The position numbers and the translations under genes are program-made. DNA of 11,541 bases from JBBSJV01 sp038256935. Lineage in GTDB: Bacteria; Patescibacteriota; JACMRA01. Each line of letters opens with the position of its first letter. Position 1 is the stretch's first letter. The stretch spans positions 1-11,541 of the forward strand of contig JBBSJV010000046.1 in NCBI GenBank assembly GCA_038256935.1, written 5' to 3'. Shown in pieces: positions 1 to 5,323 of the stretch. Under the pieces are notes generated by a model. The model saw only the letters and a program-made list of their open reading frames with translations, ran no database searches and was not told the DNA's origin.

Positions 1-191
1 ATGGATAAAACACTAGAAACAAAACATTCAAATAAAATTAATATTAATATCATTTATATTTAAAAATACAAAAGCCACCACAAATTAATTGTTAAATTTA
101 CTATTGGGAAATACTTTAAAACCTCTTACCACATTTGTTAAGCGGAGATTGGACATAGGTAAAAGTGTTGGAATTATTATATTAGGGCAAC

Positions 192-215
192 AAAAAACAC
201 TCCTTTAGGGAGTGT
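192..215 (-). terminator. Rho-independent terminator of the 5S rRNA gene
   Basis: A 7-bp inverted repeat (ACACTCC at 197-203 and GGAGTGT at 209-215) with a 5-base loop is followed, on the minus strand, by a run of T (192-196). It begins six bases past the 3' end of the 5S gene, as expected of an intrinsic terminator. The plus-strand side has no T tract, so it should act in one direction only. Confidence 0.85.
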
Positions 216-220
216 CAAAT

Positions 221-338
221 GATGCTACTTTCGGCCTACTTTCCCCTGGATCTGCATCCTAGTATCATCGGCGGAACTGCGTTTCAAGACTCTGTTCGGA
301 AAGGGAAGAGTTGGGTCCACAGCCCTTGTGAGAGCAAC
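221..338 (-). rRNA. rrf: 5S ribosomal RNA
   Basis: This is the 5S rRNA of the large ribosomal subunit. On the minus strand the typical core is visible: a TTCCGAACAGAG stretch (loop C/helix III region), then CCGATGATACTAGG and GGGGAAAGTAGG, which match the usual CCGATGATACT and GAGAGTAGG blocks of bacterial 5S. The ends (TTGCTCT at the 5' side, AGTAGCA at the 3' side) pair to form helix I. The length, about 118 nt, is normal; the exact ends are judged from helix I and may be off by a few bases. No 23S rRNA lies upstream on this strand. Instead a promoter ends about five bases before the gene and a terminator follows it, so it appears to be its own transcription unit. Confidence 0.93.
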
Positions 339-343
339 AATAG

Positions 344-374
344 TATATAAAATTATTTTAAAGTTTTTGTCAAG
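344..374 (-). promoter_or_regulatory. Promoter of the 5S rRNA gene
   Basis: A perfect -35 box TTGACA (minus strand, 369-374) is followed by an A/T-only stretch holding overlapping -10 candidates: TTTATA (346-351, 17-bp spacer), TTATAT (345-350, 18 bp) and TATATA (344-349, 19 bp). Predicted transcription starts fall at about 337-339, the 5' end of the 5S gene. Which -10 box is used cannot be decided from sequence. Confidence 0.7.
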
Positions 375-378
375 CCAT

Positions 379-399
379 GCGGCGACTGAGAGAAAAGCA
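379..399 (+). repeat. 21-base direct repeat, copy 1
   Basis: A 21-base sequence beginning GCGGCGACTGAG and ending AGAAAAGCA is repeated exactly at 589-609, 210 bases away and in the same orientation. This copy ends four bases before the -35 box of the 5S promoter as read on the minus strand. A diverged relative of its left flank (AAGCCATGC, 372-380) recurs at 445-453. It is clearly richer in G+C than its surroundings. Function unknown. Confidence 0.85.
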
Positions 400-537
400 G
401 GTATGAAATACCAGCTAGAACAGATCGGACTTGCTCCGATCCCAAAGCCATGCAGCGAGCTAGGGTGTCAGTTTACGAAGTAAACGAAGCGAAGTGGCCC
501 GACTCAACGGGTTCCCTACAAATTAAGTATTAATTTG
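400..537. other. Cluster of short hairpins between the two direct repeats
   Basis: Five inverted repeats lie in 138 bases: 400-412 (GGTAT, loop GAA), 423-441 (GATCGGA, 5-base loop), 471-485 (GTTTAC, loop GAA), 498-511 (CCCG/CGGG, extendable by G-T pairs) and 519-537 (CAAATTAA, loop GTA, 8-bp stem). Most of the block is near 50% G+C, against about one third around it. No open reading frame of note and no tRNA, tmRNA, RNase P or SRP signature was recognised. It may be a dispersed structured repeat or a non-coding RNA. Read on the minus strand it would lie upstream of the 5S promoter, so it is not part of that transcript unless an earlier promoter exists. Confidence 0.6.
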
Positions 538-588
538 AAAGGGCGTTCTTGATCGAGGCATTTTGATTCGTTTCATATTTTTGCCTGC

Positions 589-609
589 GCGGCGACTGAG
601 AGAAAAGCA
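589..609 (+). repeat. 21-base direct repeat, copy 2
   Basis: This is an exact second copy of the 21-base sequence at 379-399, in the same orientation. Its left flank (TTGCCTGC) resembles that of copy 1 (AGCCAT) only loosely. With two copies and structured DNA between them it is not a CRISPR array. It marks the outer edge of the G+C-richer block, after which the sequence returns to AT-rich. Confidence 0.85.
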
Positions 610-684
610 CTAAAAGTAGGCCTATGTTTTAGTTTCCAAACTTTATTTGGTGTTATGAGTCTACACTAGTTGCAATGTAATTAA

Positions 685-713
685 TTGACTTTCACTAAAA
701 AAAGTGATATGTA
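685..713 (+). promoter_or_regulatory. Putative promoter of the frameshifted secreted-protein gene
   Basis: TTGACT (685-690), a 17-bp spacer and TATGTA (708-713) precede the ATG at 738 by a distance giving a leader of about 18 bases. The spacer contains the inverted repeat TCACT/AGTGA (692-707), which could be an operator half-site pair. This is a motif match only. Confidence 0.45.
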
Positions 714-737
714 AGATAAAGTACAATTAATTAAATT

Positions 738-1174
738 ATGGAAATTAATAAAACTCAAGACCAACTGCTCTTTTAGGTTTAGCTACTTTAGCTGCACTAC
801 CTGTCATATTACAACACTCAGTCGCTTTAGCTACACCCATTGATCGGGTAAGTAACATTGAAGAAAGATATCTTTCAATTAAGCAAAGCCCAGGTACAGG
901 ATTAGGTATTTTTGTTGAGGAAACAACTTATAATGGTGAAGAAATCACGGTCTATATAATGATAATTAGAAATAATAATGGCGCTGAGTATGACCTTGAA
1001 CATGCTGTTGATTCACAAGGTAATAAATTATATTGGTTGTATGGTGCAAACGGAGAGGTGAAAGGATCAAATATAACAAATATGCTAATTGGTCAGGGAT
1101 TCACTCAAAATGAGGCAAGTGCAGCCTTAAATGAACTTGAGAATTATGCTAATCAATTTTCAAAATCTTTTTAA
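738..1174 (+). pseudogene. Frameshifted gene for a small secreted protein of unknown function
   Basis: The family is not recognised. From the ATG at 738 the frame reads MEINKTQDQ and soon stops at the TAG at 774-776. The frame one base back is open from 752 to the TAA at 1172-1174. It encodes a clear signal-peptide core (LLGLATLAALPVILQ, then SVALA before TP) followed by about 115 polar residues, but it has no ATG, GTG or TTG before that core. One extra base between about 741 and 770 would join a basic N-terminus to the hydrophobic core and give a complete exported protein of about 145 residues. This is therefore a recent pseudogene or a one-base sequence error. The shorter frame starting at the ATG at 959 would lack the signal peptide and is unlikely to be the true start. 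The mature part has YNGEEITVY and DSQGNKLYWLYG stretches but no cysteines or recognised motif. Confidence 0.6.
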
Positions 1175-1291
1175 ACCTCTTCACTCTAAAACTTTAATAA
1201 CTTCGACTTAAAATATTTTTATTACACGACCAAAAATAATAAAAGGGTTGCACTTTTTCTGTATTAAAGACCCATTTTTTAGGAATATTAG

Positions 1292-1312
1292 ACCCCGTAA
1301 ATAGTACGGGGT
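1292..1312. repeat. Palindromic hairpin between the secreted-protein and small membrane-protein genes
   Basis: ACCCCGTA (1292-1299) and TACGGGGT (1305-1312) form an 8-bp stem, mostly G-C, around a 5-base loop. Neither strand has a long T tract next to it, so a classical terminator is doubtful. It lies downstream of both flanking genes (the 959-1174 frame on plus, the 1409-1597 gene on minus), where a transcript-end hairpin or a dispersed palindrome would sit. The rest of 1175-1408 shows nothing recognisable. Confidence 0.6.
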
Positions 1313-1408
1313 GACAGGAGGGGTATTACTGGGTTACAGCTAAGAAATATTGAGTGACTGTGAAGGTGGAATTAAGTGTAATTTACAGAAATTAATCCTA
1401 ATCTTCAA

Positions 1409-1597
1409 CTACTTGCTAACCTTGTGCATGATGTAGTCAGCTACAAAGAAGGAAATACCAGCGATTAATGACACGATAAATAAAGAAATTACCACAGGTT
1501 GGTTGAGAGTGTAGTTCCCACCATTTGCAAAATAACCATAAATAACCTGTCCGATAAATGTAAAGACTGCTCCTAATACGTAATAAACAATGTTCAT
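1409..1597 (-). CDS. Small two-helix membrane protein, unknown function
   Basis: A 62-residue protein of no recognised family. It has two hydrophobic segments, about residues 3-22 (from IVYYVLGAVF) and 34-54 (from PVVISLFIVS), joined by a short polar loop (ANGGNYTLNQ), with a basic C-terminus (MHKVSK). This predicts a hairpin in the cytoplasmic membrane, with the Lys-containing C-terminus probably inside. The start is the ATG at 1597; no Shine-Dalgarno sequence is seen. It diverges from the zinc-ribbon gene at 1659, and the two promoters overlap in the 61-base gap, so their expression may be linked. The hydrophobic pattern on this strand supports it over the longer overlapping frame (1437-1664), which has no such organisation and is treated as a shadow. 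Confidence 0.7.
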   Translation of the reverse strand: MNIVYYVLGAVFTFIGQVIYGYFANGGNYTLNQPVVISLFIVSLIAGISFFVADYIMHKVSK

Positions 1598-1622
1598 AAA
1601 ATAAAAATAAATGTTTTTGTAA

Positions 1623-1652
1623 TTGACTTAAAGCAAGAAATTTTGGTATTGT
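1623..1652 (+). promoter_or_regulatory. Promoter of the 1659 gene, predicted leaderless
   Basis: TTGACT (1623-1628), an 18-bp spacer and TATTGT (1647-1652) lie so that transcription would begin about at the A of the ATG (1659), six bases after the -10 box. No Shine-Dalgarno sequence could fit. The same geometry recurs before the gene at 2294. Confidence 0.55.
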
Positions 1653-1655
1653 CAA
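1627..1655 (-). promoter_or_regulatory. Possible promoter of the small membrane-protein gene
   Basis: On the minus strand a perfect TTGACA (1650-1655) is followed after 17 bp by a weak TTTAAG (1627-1632). Predicted transcription starts near 1620, leaving a leader of about 23 bases before the ATG at 1597. It overlaps the plus-strand promoter almost completely, so the two polymerases should exclude each other. Confidence 0.4.
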
Positions 1656-1658
1656 AAT

Positions 1659-2231
1659 ATGCAAACCTTACAGGAATCCTTCAAACCAGTAATAACAGCT
1701 GGAAAAGAACAAATTTTACCTCAACTTAAATTAGAATACTTTGGTCCAGATGAAAGTGGCAATAAACCAATTCAAGAAGATCTAGTTTGTACAGTTTGTA
1801 ACACCTTGGGTATCAGTGTCGGGTCAGCAACTATGGATCCAGTAAGCGGCGAGATAAAACCAATTTGTGAAGACTGTGAAAACAAAGCATTTGCCAAAAG
1901 ATACGAATATAAAGACCTGATAGCTGCTATTAATAGAAGGCGAAGAATATACGATACTCACTATTTATTTGTAGAACTGCTAGCTAAAGACTACGAAAAA
2001 TTAGGTGAATTTACAAAGGACGATTGGGAAGATGGAGAGCTAGAAAAGTTATTTCTCTACGCTCAAAAAATCTGGAGTAAGCTACCAGAAAGTGAAGTGA
2101 TAAAATTAGAAATGGAGCCAGATCAAGGCAAACTTGAAAATAAATTAAAGGAGATAATTGAATCTAAAAACTGCATGGTCGCCCTTACTGTCTTTATGGC
2201 CATGGATTTGGATGAAAATCCTGAGTTCTAA
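1659..2231 (+). CDS. Zinc-ribbon-like protein, unknown function
   Basis: A 190-residue soluble protein of no recognised family. Near the N-terminus two CxxC pairs (C44/C47 in CTVC and C70/C73 in CEDC) are separated by 22 residues, the usual layout of a four-cysteine zinc ribbon. Such ribbons bind nucleic acid, bind protein or are structural, and nothing here tells which. The remainder (about 78-190) is charged and predicted mostly helical, starting with a basic patch (INRRRRIYD, about 92-100) and ending in an acidic tail (DLDENPEF). The ATG at 1659 is chosen because the -10 box ends six bases upstream, which excludes any earlier start. The next gene follows after 62 bases and has a promoter of the same kind, so the two may be co-regulated without being one operon. 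Confidence 0.75.
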   Translation: MQTLQESFKPVITAGKEQILPQLKLEYFGPDESGNKPIQEDLVCTVCNTLGISVGSATMDPVSGEIKPICEDCENKAFAKRYEYKDLIAAINRRRRIYDTHYLFVELLAKDYEKLGEFTKDDWEDGELEKLFLYAQKIWSKLPESEVIKLEMEPDQGKLENKLKEIIESKNCMVALTVFMAMDLDENPEF

Positions 2232-2258
2232 ATTGAAATCTGTAGTTAATTGCTATTC

Positions 2259-2287
2259 TTGAAAATTAATTATTTGTTTGTTAGACT
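2259..2287 (+). promoter_or_regulatory. Promoter of the HEKMH gene, predicted leaderless
   Basis: TTGAAA (2259-2264), a 17-bp spacer and TAGACT (2282-2287) end six bases before the ATG at 2294, so the transcript should start at or within a base or two of the start codon. The -10 box matches the consensus at four of six positions; the spacing is what makes it convincing. Confidence 0.5.
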
Positions 2288-2293
2288 AAAGCA

Positions 2294-3160
2294 ATGCCTA
2301 ATGATTCAGAATTTCTTGAAGTTGATTTAACCCCACAGCAAGAACTAACAAAACTTGGATTAGCGTTGATTTTACCTGTACTAGTTAAAGAAGTCTTAAA
2401 TGAAAATATTATTTTAAAATTAATCGCTAAAAAGTATCTTGGTAAAGGCTTCGAGTTTGATGAGAATACAACAGAGCAAATGAGGGTAAGATTTCTAAAA
2501 ACTTATAAAGCTATTTATAAAGAAGAGTTAGATTTGAGTCAATTCCAATTGCATATAGCCTCAGATGGTCCATCTTTTACTTTTGGCTTCGATAAAGTAA
2601 TTGTTTTGTCGCATACATATTATAAATTGTTTGAGATTTTACTAAATAGATATATATCACAAGCTAAGGATTCAGACGAAACCGGAATCAATAATAGATA
2701 TTACCAAGAATTAGCAGCATATTCTACCACTGCTGATCACGAAAAAATGCATTTATTAAGTCAAGAAGAATACGGTGACAATGCAAAGTGGATGCTTCTT
2801 TACTTTAGCAATACAAGTTTTGCCTTTAGAGAAGATATTAAAGCAGTCAAAGCACAAGCGCAGAAATTAATTAAACTTGGTCTTAATAAAGAAAGAATTA
2901 TCGAGTTATTAGAGTTTGAAATTTATTATATTTTAGCGATTCAAGATAAGGATTTGATTGTTAAAATTACTCAAGCAGTAGAGTCGTACATTGCGACTTT
3001 AGATGTTGATCAAGAAATTGATTTACTGGAATTGACTAATAAAAAATTAGAATTGTTTAAAGAAATTTATAAATCACTTTCAACTGATCCAGCTACAATT
3101 AAATATGAAGAAGTTATTGAACAAATAGGATTATTAGGTGTTTCGGATAATAAAATTTAA
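2294..3160 (+). CDS. Putative gluzincin-type zinc metallopeptidase (HEKMH), cytoplasmic
   Basis: The 288-residue protein is not a family I recognise outright, but it has the layout of a gluzincin. HEKMH at 149-153 fits HExxH (two zinc-binding His, catalytic Glu150). Before it stands ELAAYSTTAD, resembling the helix before the HExxH of M48-type enzymes. About 27 residues after it, FREDIKAVKAQ places Glu180 where M48-like enzymes carry the third ligand (their EYEADxxA pattern), followed by a helix-turn like theirs (LGLNKERIIELLEF). Residues 101-118 (VIVLSHTYYKLFEILL) recall the strand and helix leading into the M48 active site. No signal peptide or convincing membrane segment is seen; the stretch at 21-35 is only moderately hydrophobic. 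The N-terminal 80 residues and acidic C-terminus are unassigned. It lies after the zinc-ribbon gene and converges on the CCA enzyme with nine bases between stops. That the gene is real is near certain; the peptidase assignment is moderate. Confidence 0.55.
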   Translation: MPNDSEFLEVDLTPQQELTKLGLALILPVLVKEVLNENIILKLIAKKYLGKGFEFDENTTEQMRVRFLKTYKAIYKEELDLSQFQLHIASDGPSFTFGFDKVIVLSHTYYKLFEILLNRYISQAKDSDETGINNRYYQELAAYSTTADHEKMHLLSQEEYGDNAKWMLLYFSNTSFAFREDIKAVKAQAQKLIKLGLNKERIIELLEFEIYYILAIQDKDLIVKITQAVESYIATLDVDQEIDLLELTNKKLELFKEIYKSLSTDPATIKYEEVIEQIGLLGVSDNKI

Positions 3161-3169
3161 TAGTTACTA

Positions 3170-4264
3170 CTATTTTGGTAAAGACTTCTTAGAACAATTA
3201 TCAAAAGGTCTAAGAATCGACTCAGGATCCAAATGATTTTTAACTAGCCCAACTATTGCATTAGTTTTTTCTTTACTAAATTTTAAGTGGTTACAGAGTT
3301 TCAAGACAAAGTCTGCTCCAAGTTTATCATGAAATAAATAATTACTATGACCTTTGGGGTTTTCAGTCCTTGTAAAGGGTTTTGCCACGTCGTGAAGAAG
3401 TGCTGCCCAGCGCAGATTTAGATCGTCATTTGGAGTAGCAGCTACTACTTTTTTGGTATGAGTCCACAGATCAAAGTCATGATATGGACTATTTTGGTTA
3501 TAGTCTTTTTGTAAGATTAATTCTGGAATAAGAATATTTAATAACCTTGTTTCCATTAATAAATCCAAACTTTTTTCTACGTTTTCTCCAGTTAGAATTT
3601 TATCCAATTCTGATACCCAACGCTCTTTAGAAATATCTAGTAATTTGTGATAACCATTTTTTATGGCCTGGTATGTTTTTTCTTCGATTTCAAAGTTGTA
3701 ATTACCTGCAAAACGAACTGCCCGTAGTAGTCTTAAGGGGTCTTCACTAAATCTAGTTTTTGTTTTGCCGACTGCTTTGATTATACCTGATTTCAAATCA
3801 GCTTGCCCACCAAATGGGTCGATAAGATTGCCAGCTGAACTCAATGCCATACTATTTATAGTAAAGTCTCTGCGAGAAAGATCATCCTTAATATCATTAA
3901 CGAAAGTAACCTCAGGTTTGCGACTATTTTTGGGGTAAATTTCTGAGCGAAAGGTGGTGATTTCGATATATAAAAAGGGGTTTTGGTTTTTCTTTGAGTC
4001 TTGGTCTAAATTTTTGCCTTGAGTTTGCAAATTGCTTTTCGCTTGGTATTTGAAACCAATTGTGCCAAACTTTTTGCCAATAGTGTAGGGTTTGTAACCA
4101 GCTATTTTTATAGCTTCTTCGATTTTGTCAGGGTCTGCTGGGGTCGTAAAATCATAGTCTTTAATAGAAAGCCCCATTAAACTGTTTCTCACTGCTCCAC
4201 CGACAAGGTATAATTGCAAGTCAAGGAGCTGTTCTAATTCTTTTATAATAGGTATTAGTGACAT
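3170..4264 (-). CDS. cca: CCA tRNA nucleotidyltransferase (class II, with HD domain)
   Basis: This family adds or repairs the 3' CCA end of tRNAs from CTP and ATP. The head domain has LVGGAVRN (20-27), the metal-binding DYD (36-38), the conserved RRDFTINSMA (131-140) and DPLRLLRAVRFA (175-186), all hallmarks of bacterial class II enzymes (poly(A) polymerase/CCA family). An HD-type domain follows: H269, then HD at 291-292 in ALLHDVAKP, H312 and H344. At 364 residues it is shorter than most HD-containing homologues. It stops just after the HD helices, nine bases from the convergent gene, so the C-terminal helical tail is missing or very short. A Lys/Asn/Gln-rich insertion (about 74-96) sits between two strands of the head domain. 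It follows the oxidoreductase gene by 32 bases on the same strand. A poly(A) polymerase function cannot be excluded from sequence, but the single family copy here favours CCA addition. Confidence 0.9.
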   Translation of the reverse strand: MSLIPIIKELEQLLDLQLYLVGGAVRNSLMGLSIKDYDFTTPADPDKIEEAIKIAGYKPYTIGKKFGTIGFKYQAKSNLQTQGKNLDQDSKKNQNPFLYIEITTFRSEIYPKNSRKPEVTFVNDIKDDLSRRDFTINSMALSSAGNLIDPFGGQADLKSGIIKAVGKTKTRFSEDPLRLLRAVRFAGNYNFEIEEKTYQAIKNGYHKLLDISKERWVSELDKILTGENVEKSLDLLMETRLLNILIPELILQKDYNQNSPYHDFDLWTHTKKVVAATPNDDLNLRWAALLHDVAKPFTRTENPKGHSNYLFHDKLGADFVLKLCNHLKFSKEKTNAIVGLVKNHLDPESILRPFDNCSKKSLPK

Positions 4265-4296
4265 GATGATTTGATTATGATTTCCGATTGTACAAA

Positions 4297-5250
4297 TTAC
4301 TCACCAACCTTAATCACAACATTGCCATGCTTGTGACCCTTATCAACATAATGATGAGCTTGAACAATTTGATCTAGAGTATAAGTTTTATCAATAACCG
4401 ATTTTAATGTACCAGTTTCATAAAGACGCTTAAGTAATTCTAGTTGATCTCTAGTTTCTGAAGCTGTATCAAGTCCACCTACGGTTACGAAGACGCCTTT
4501 TGGTTGTAAGGTCTGCGCGGATTGTTTTTTAGTAATTTTACCCACTGCGTCAAAGATTATTTCGTATTTTTGATCTTTACTTGCAAAGTTTTCTCGAGTA
4601 TAATCAATGACAGAATCTGCTCCAAGTGAGCGAACCAGATCAATTCCTTTGGTGCTACAAACTGCTGTTACATGAGCTCCATAATGTTTTGCAATCTGAA
4701 TCGCTGATGTACCAACTGAACCAGTTGCTCCGTAGATTAAAACTTTATTGGGTTTTGTATTGTCCTTATTTGTTTGATCTTTGATCCCAGCCTTTTCTAA
4801 GAAATGGATAGCAGTTGTTCCTCCAAAAATAAGAGCTACTGCTTGCTTGTGAGTTGCATTATTTGGTTTTGAAATCACAGTTGCTGATTCTTTGAGAGCG
4901 ATGTATTCGGCGTAGGTACCAAATCTAAAACCAGTTATACCATAGACTTCATCTCCAACTTTGAACTTGGTGACCTTTGGCCCTATTTCTTCTACAACAC
5001 CAGAAAATACCAAACCAAGTATGGGTTTGCGAGGTTTTGTGATACCAAGAACCAGTCTCATAATTACTTTTAAAGCTCCTTCAACTACAAGTCCGCGCAC
5101 CCTAACATCTCCAGAATTAACCGCAGTTGCCTTGATCTTTATAAGCACTTCACTGTCTTTTGGAAGAGGCTTTGGGACCGCTTTTAGCTCAAGAACTTCA
5201 GGAGCGCCGTAAGCTTTGCAAATCACTGCTTTCATGGTCTTAGTTATCAT
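4297..5250 (-). CDS. Zinc-independent MDR oxidoreductase (quinone oxidoreductase-like)
   Basis: A medium-chain dehydrogenase/reductase related to NAD(P)H:quinone oxidoreductases and enoyl reductases. From an ATG at 5250 it has 317 residues: a GroES-like domain (MKAV...YGAPEVLEL at 6-21, GLVFSGVVEEIG at 79-90, KVGDEVYG at 97-104) and a Rossmann domain with the nucleotide-binding GATGSVG (174-180), LGADSVIDY (209-217) and a C-terminal HGNVVIKV end. The Cys/His zinc ligands of alcohol dehydrogenases are absent. The substrate cannot be told. The frame is open up to an ATG at 5286, but that overlaps the -35 box and is rejected. The choice lies between 5250, seven bases after the -10 box and so almost leaderless, and 5235 (MKAVICKAYG, the family's usual first residues). 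A short extension before MKA is common in this family. A palindrome over the promoter suggests repression. It is followed by cca after 32 bases, possibly in one transcript. Confidence 0.9.
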   Translation of the reverse strand: MITKTMKAVICKAYGAPEVLELKAVPKPLPKDSEVLIKIKATAVNSGDVRVRGLVVEGALKVIMRLVLGITKPRKPILGLVFSGVVEEIGPKVTKFKVGDEVYGITGFRFGTYAEYIALKESATVISKPNNATHKQAVALIFGGTTAIHFLEKAGIKDQTNKDNTKPNKVLIYGATGSVGTSAIQIAKHYGAHVTAVCSTKGIDLVRSLGADSVIDYTRENFASKDQKYEIIFDAVGKITKKQSAQTLQPKGVFVTVGGLDTASETRDQLELLKRLYETGTLKSVIDKTYTLDQIVQAHHYVDKGHKHGNVVIKVGE

Positions 5251-5265
5251 ATCAATATTGATATG
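5248..5265. promoter_or_regulatory. Perfect 18-bp palindrome, probable operator
   Basis: CATATCAATATTGATATG is an exact palindrome. On the minus strand it covers the -10 box (5258-5263) and the predicted start of transcription of the oxidoreductase gene, and it overlaps the ATG at 5250. A dimeric helix-turn-helix repressor bound here would block the promoter. No regulator gene is adjacent, so the factor would be encoded elsewhere. Confidence 0.65.
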
Positions 5266-5286
5266 TAAATTGAAAGAGATCGTCAA
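5258..5286 (-). promoter_or_regulatory. Promoter of the MDR oxidoreductase gene
   Basis: TTGACG (5281-5286) and TATCAA (5258-5263) are separated by exactly 17 bp on the minus strand. Transcription would begin about 5251, so the mRNA would be leaderless (ATG 5250) or have a leader of about 15 bases (ATG 5235). The -10 box lies inside the 18-bp palindrome. Confidence 0.6.
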
Positions 5287-5323
5287 CGACTAACCCCATA
5301 TTTATATAATGAAATTATATTAT

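Noticed and set aside
1..53. A minus-strand frame from an ATG at 53 running off the left edge with a hydrophobic start (MILILILFECF), and a 20-codon plus-strand frame from position 1
   Set aside because: Both are too short in a very AT-rich stretch, with no promoter or ribosome binding site that stands out. The hydrophobic residues follow from A/T-only codons.
400..520. A tRNA or tmRNA in the hairpin block because of the GGGTTCCC-like end
   Set aside because: No cloverleaf with acceptor, anticodon and T arms can be drawn, and the GGTTCGA T-loop signature is missing.
379..609. The 21-base direct repeats as a CRISPR remnant
   Set aside because: There are only two copies, 210 bases apart, with structured DNA between them and no cas genes or regular spacers.
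1437..1664. A 75-residue minus-strand frame overlapping the small membrane-protein gene
   Set aside because: It overlaps the two-helix protein in another frame, covers the divergent promoters and lacks an ordered pattern; it is a shadow.
4961..5212. An 83-residue plus-strand frame opposite the MDR oxidoreductase
   Set aside because: It lies wholly opposite a gene with clear family motifs; a Ser/Thr-rich shadow.
5251..5286. ATG at 5286 as the oxidoreductase start
   Set aside because: It would put the -35 box, spacer and operator inside the gene, and the added residues (MTISFNLHINID) match nothing in the family.
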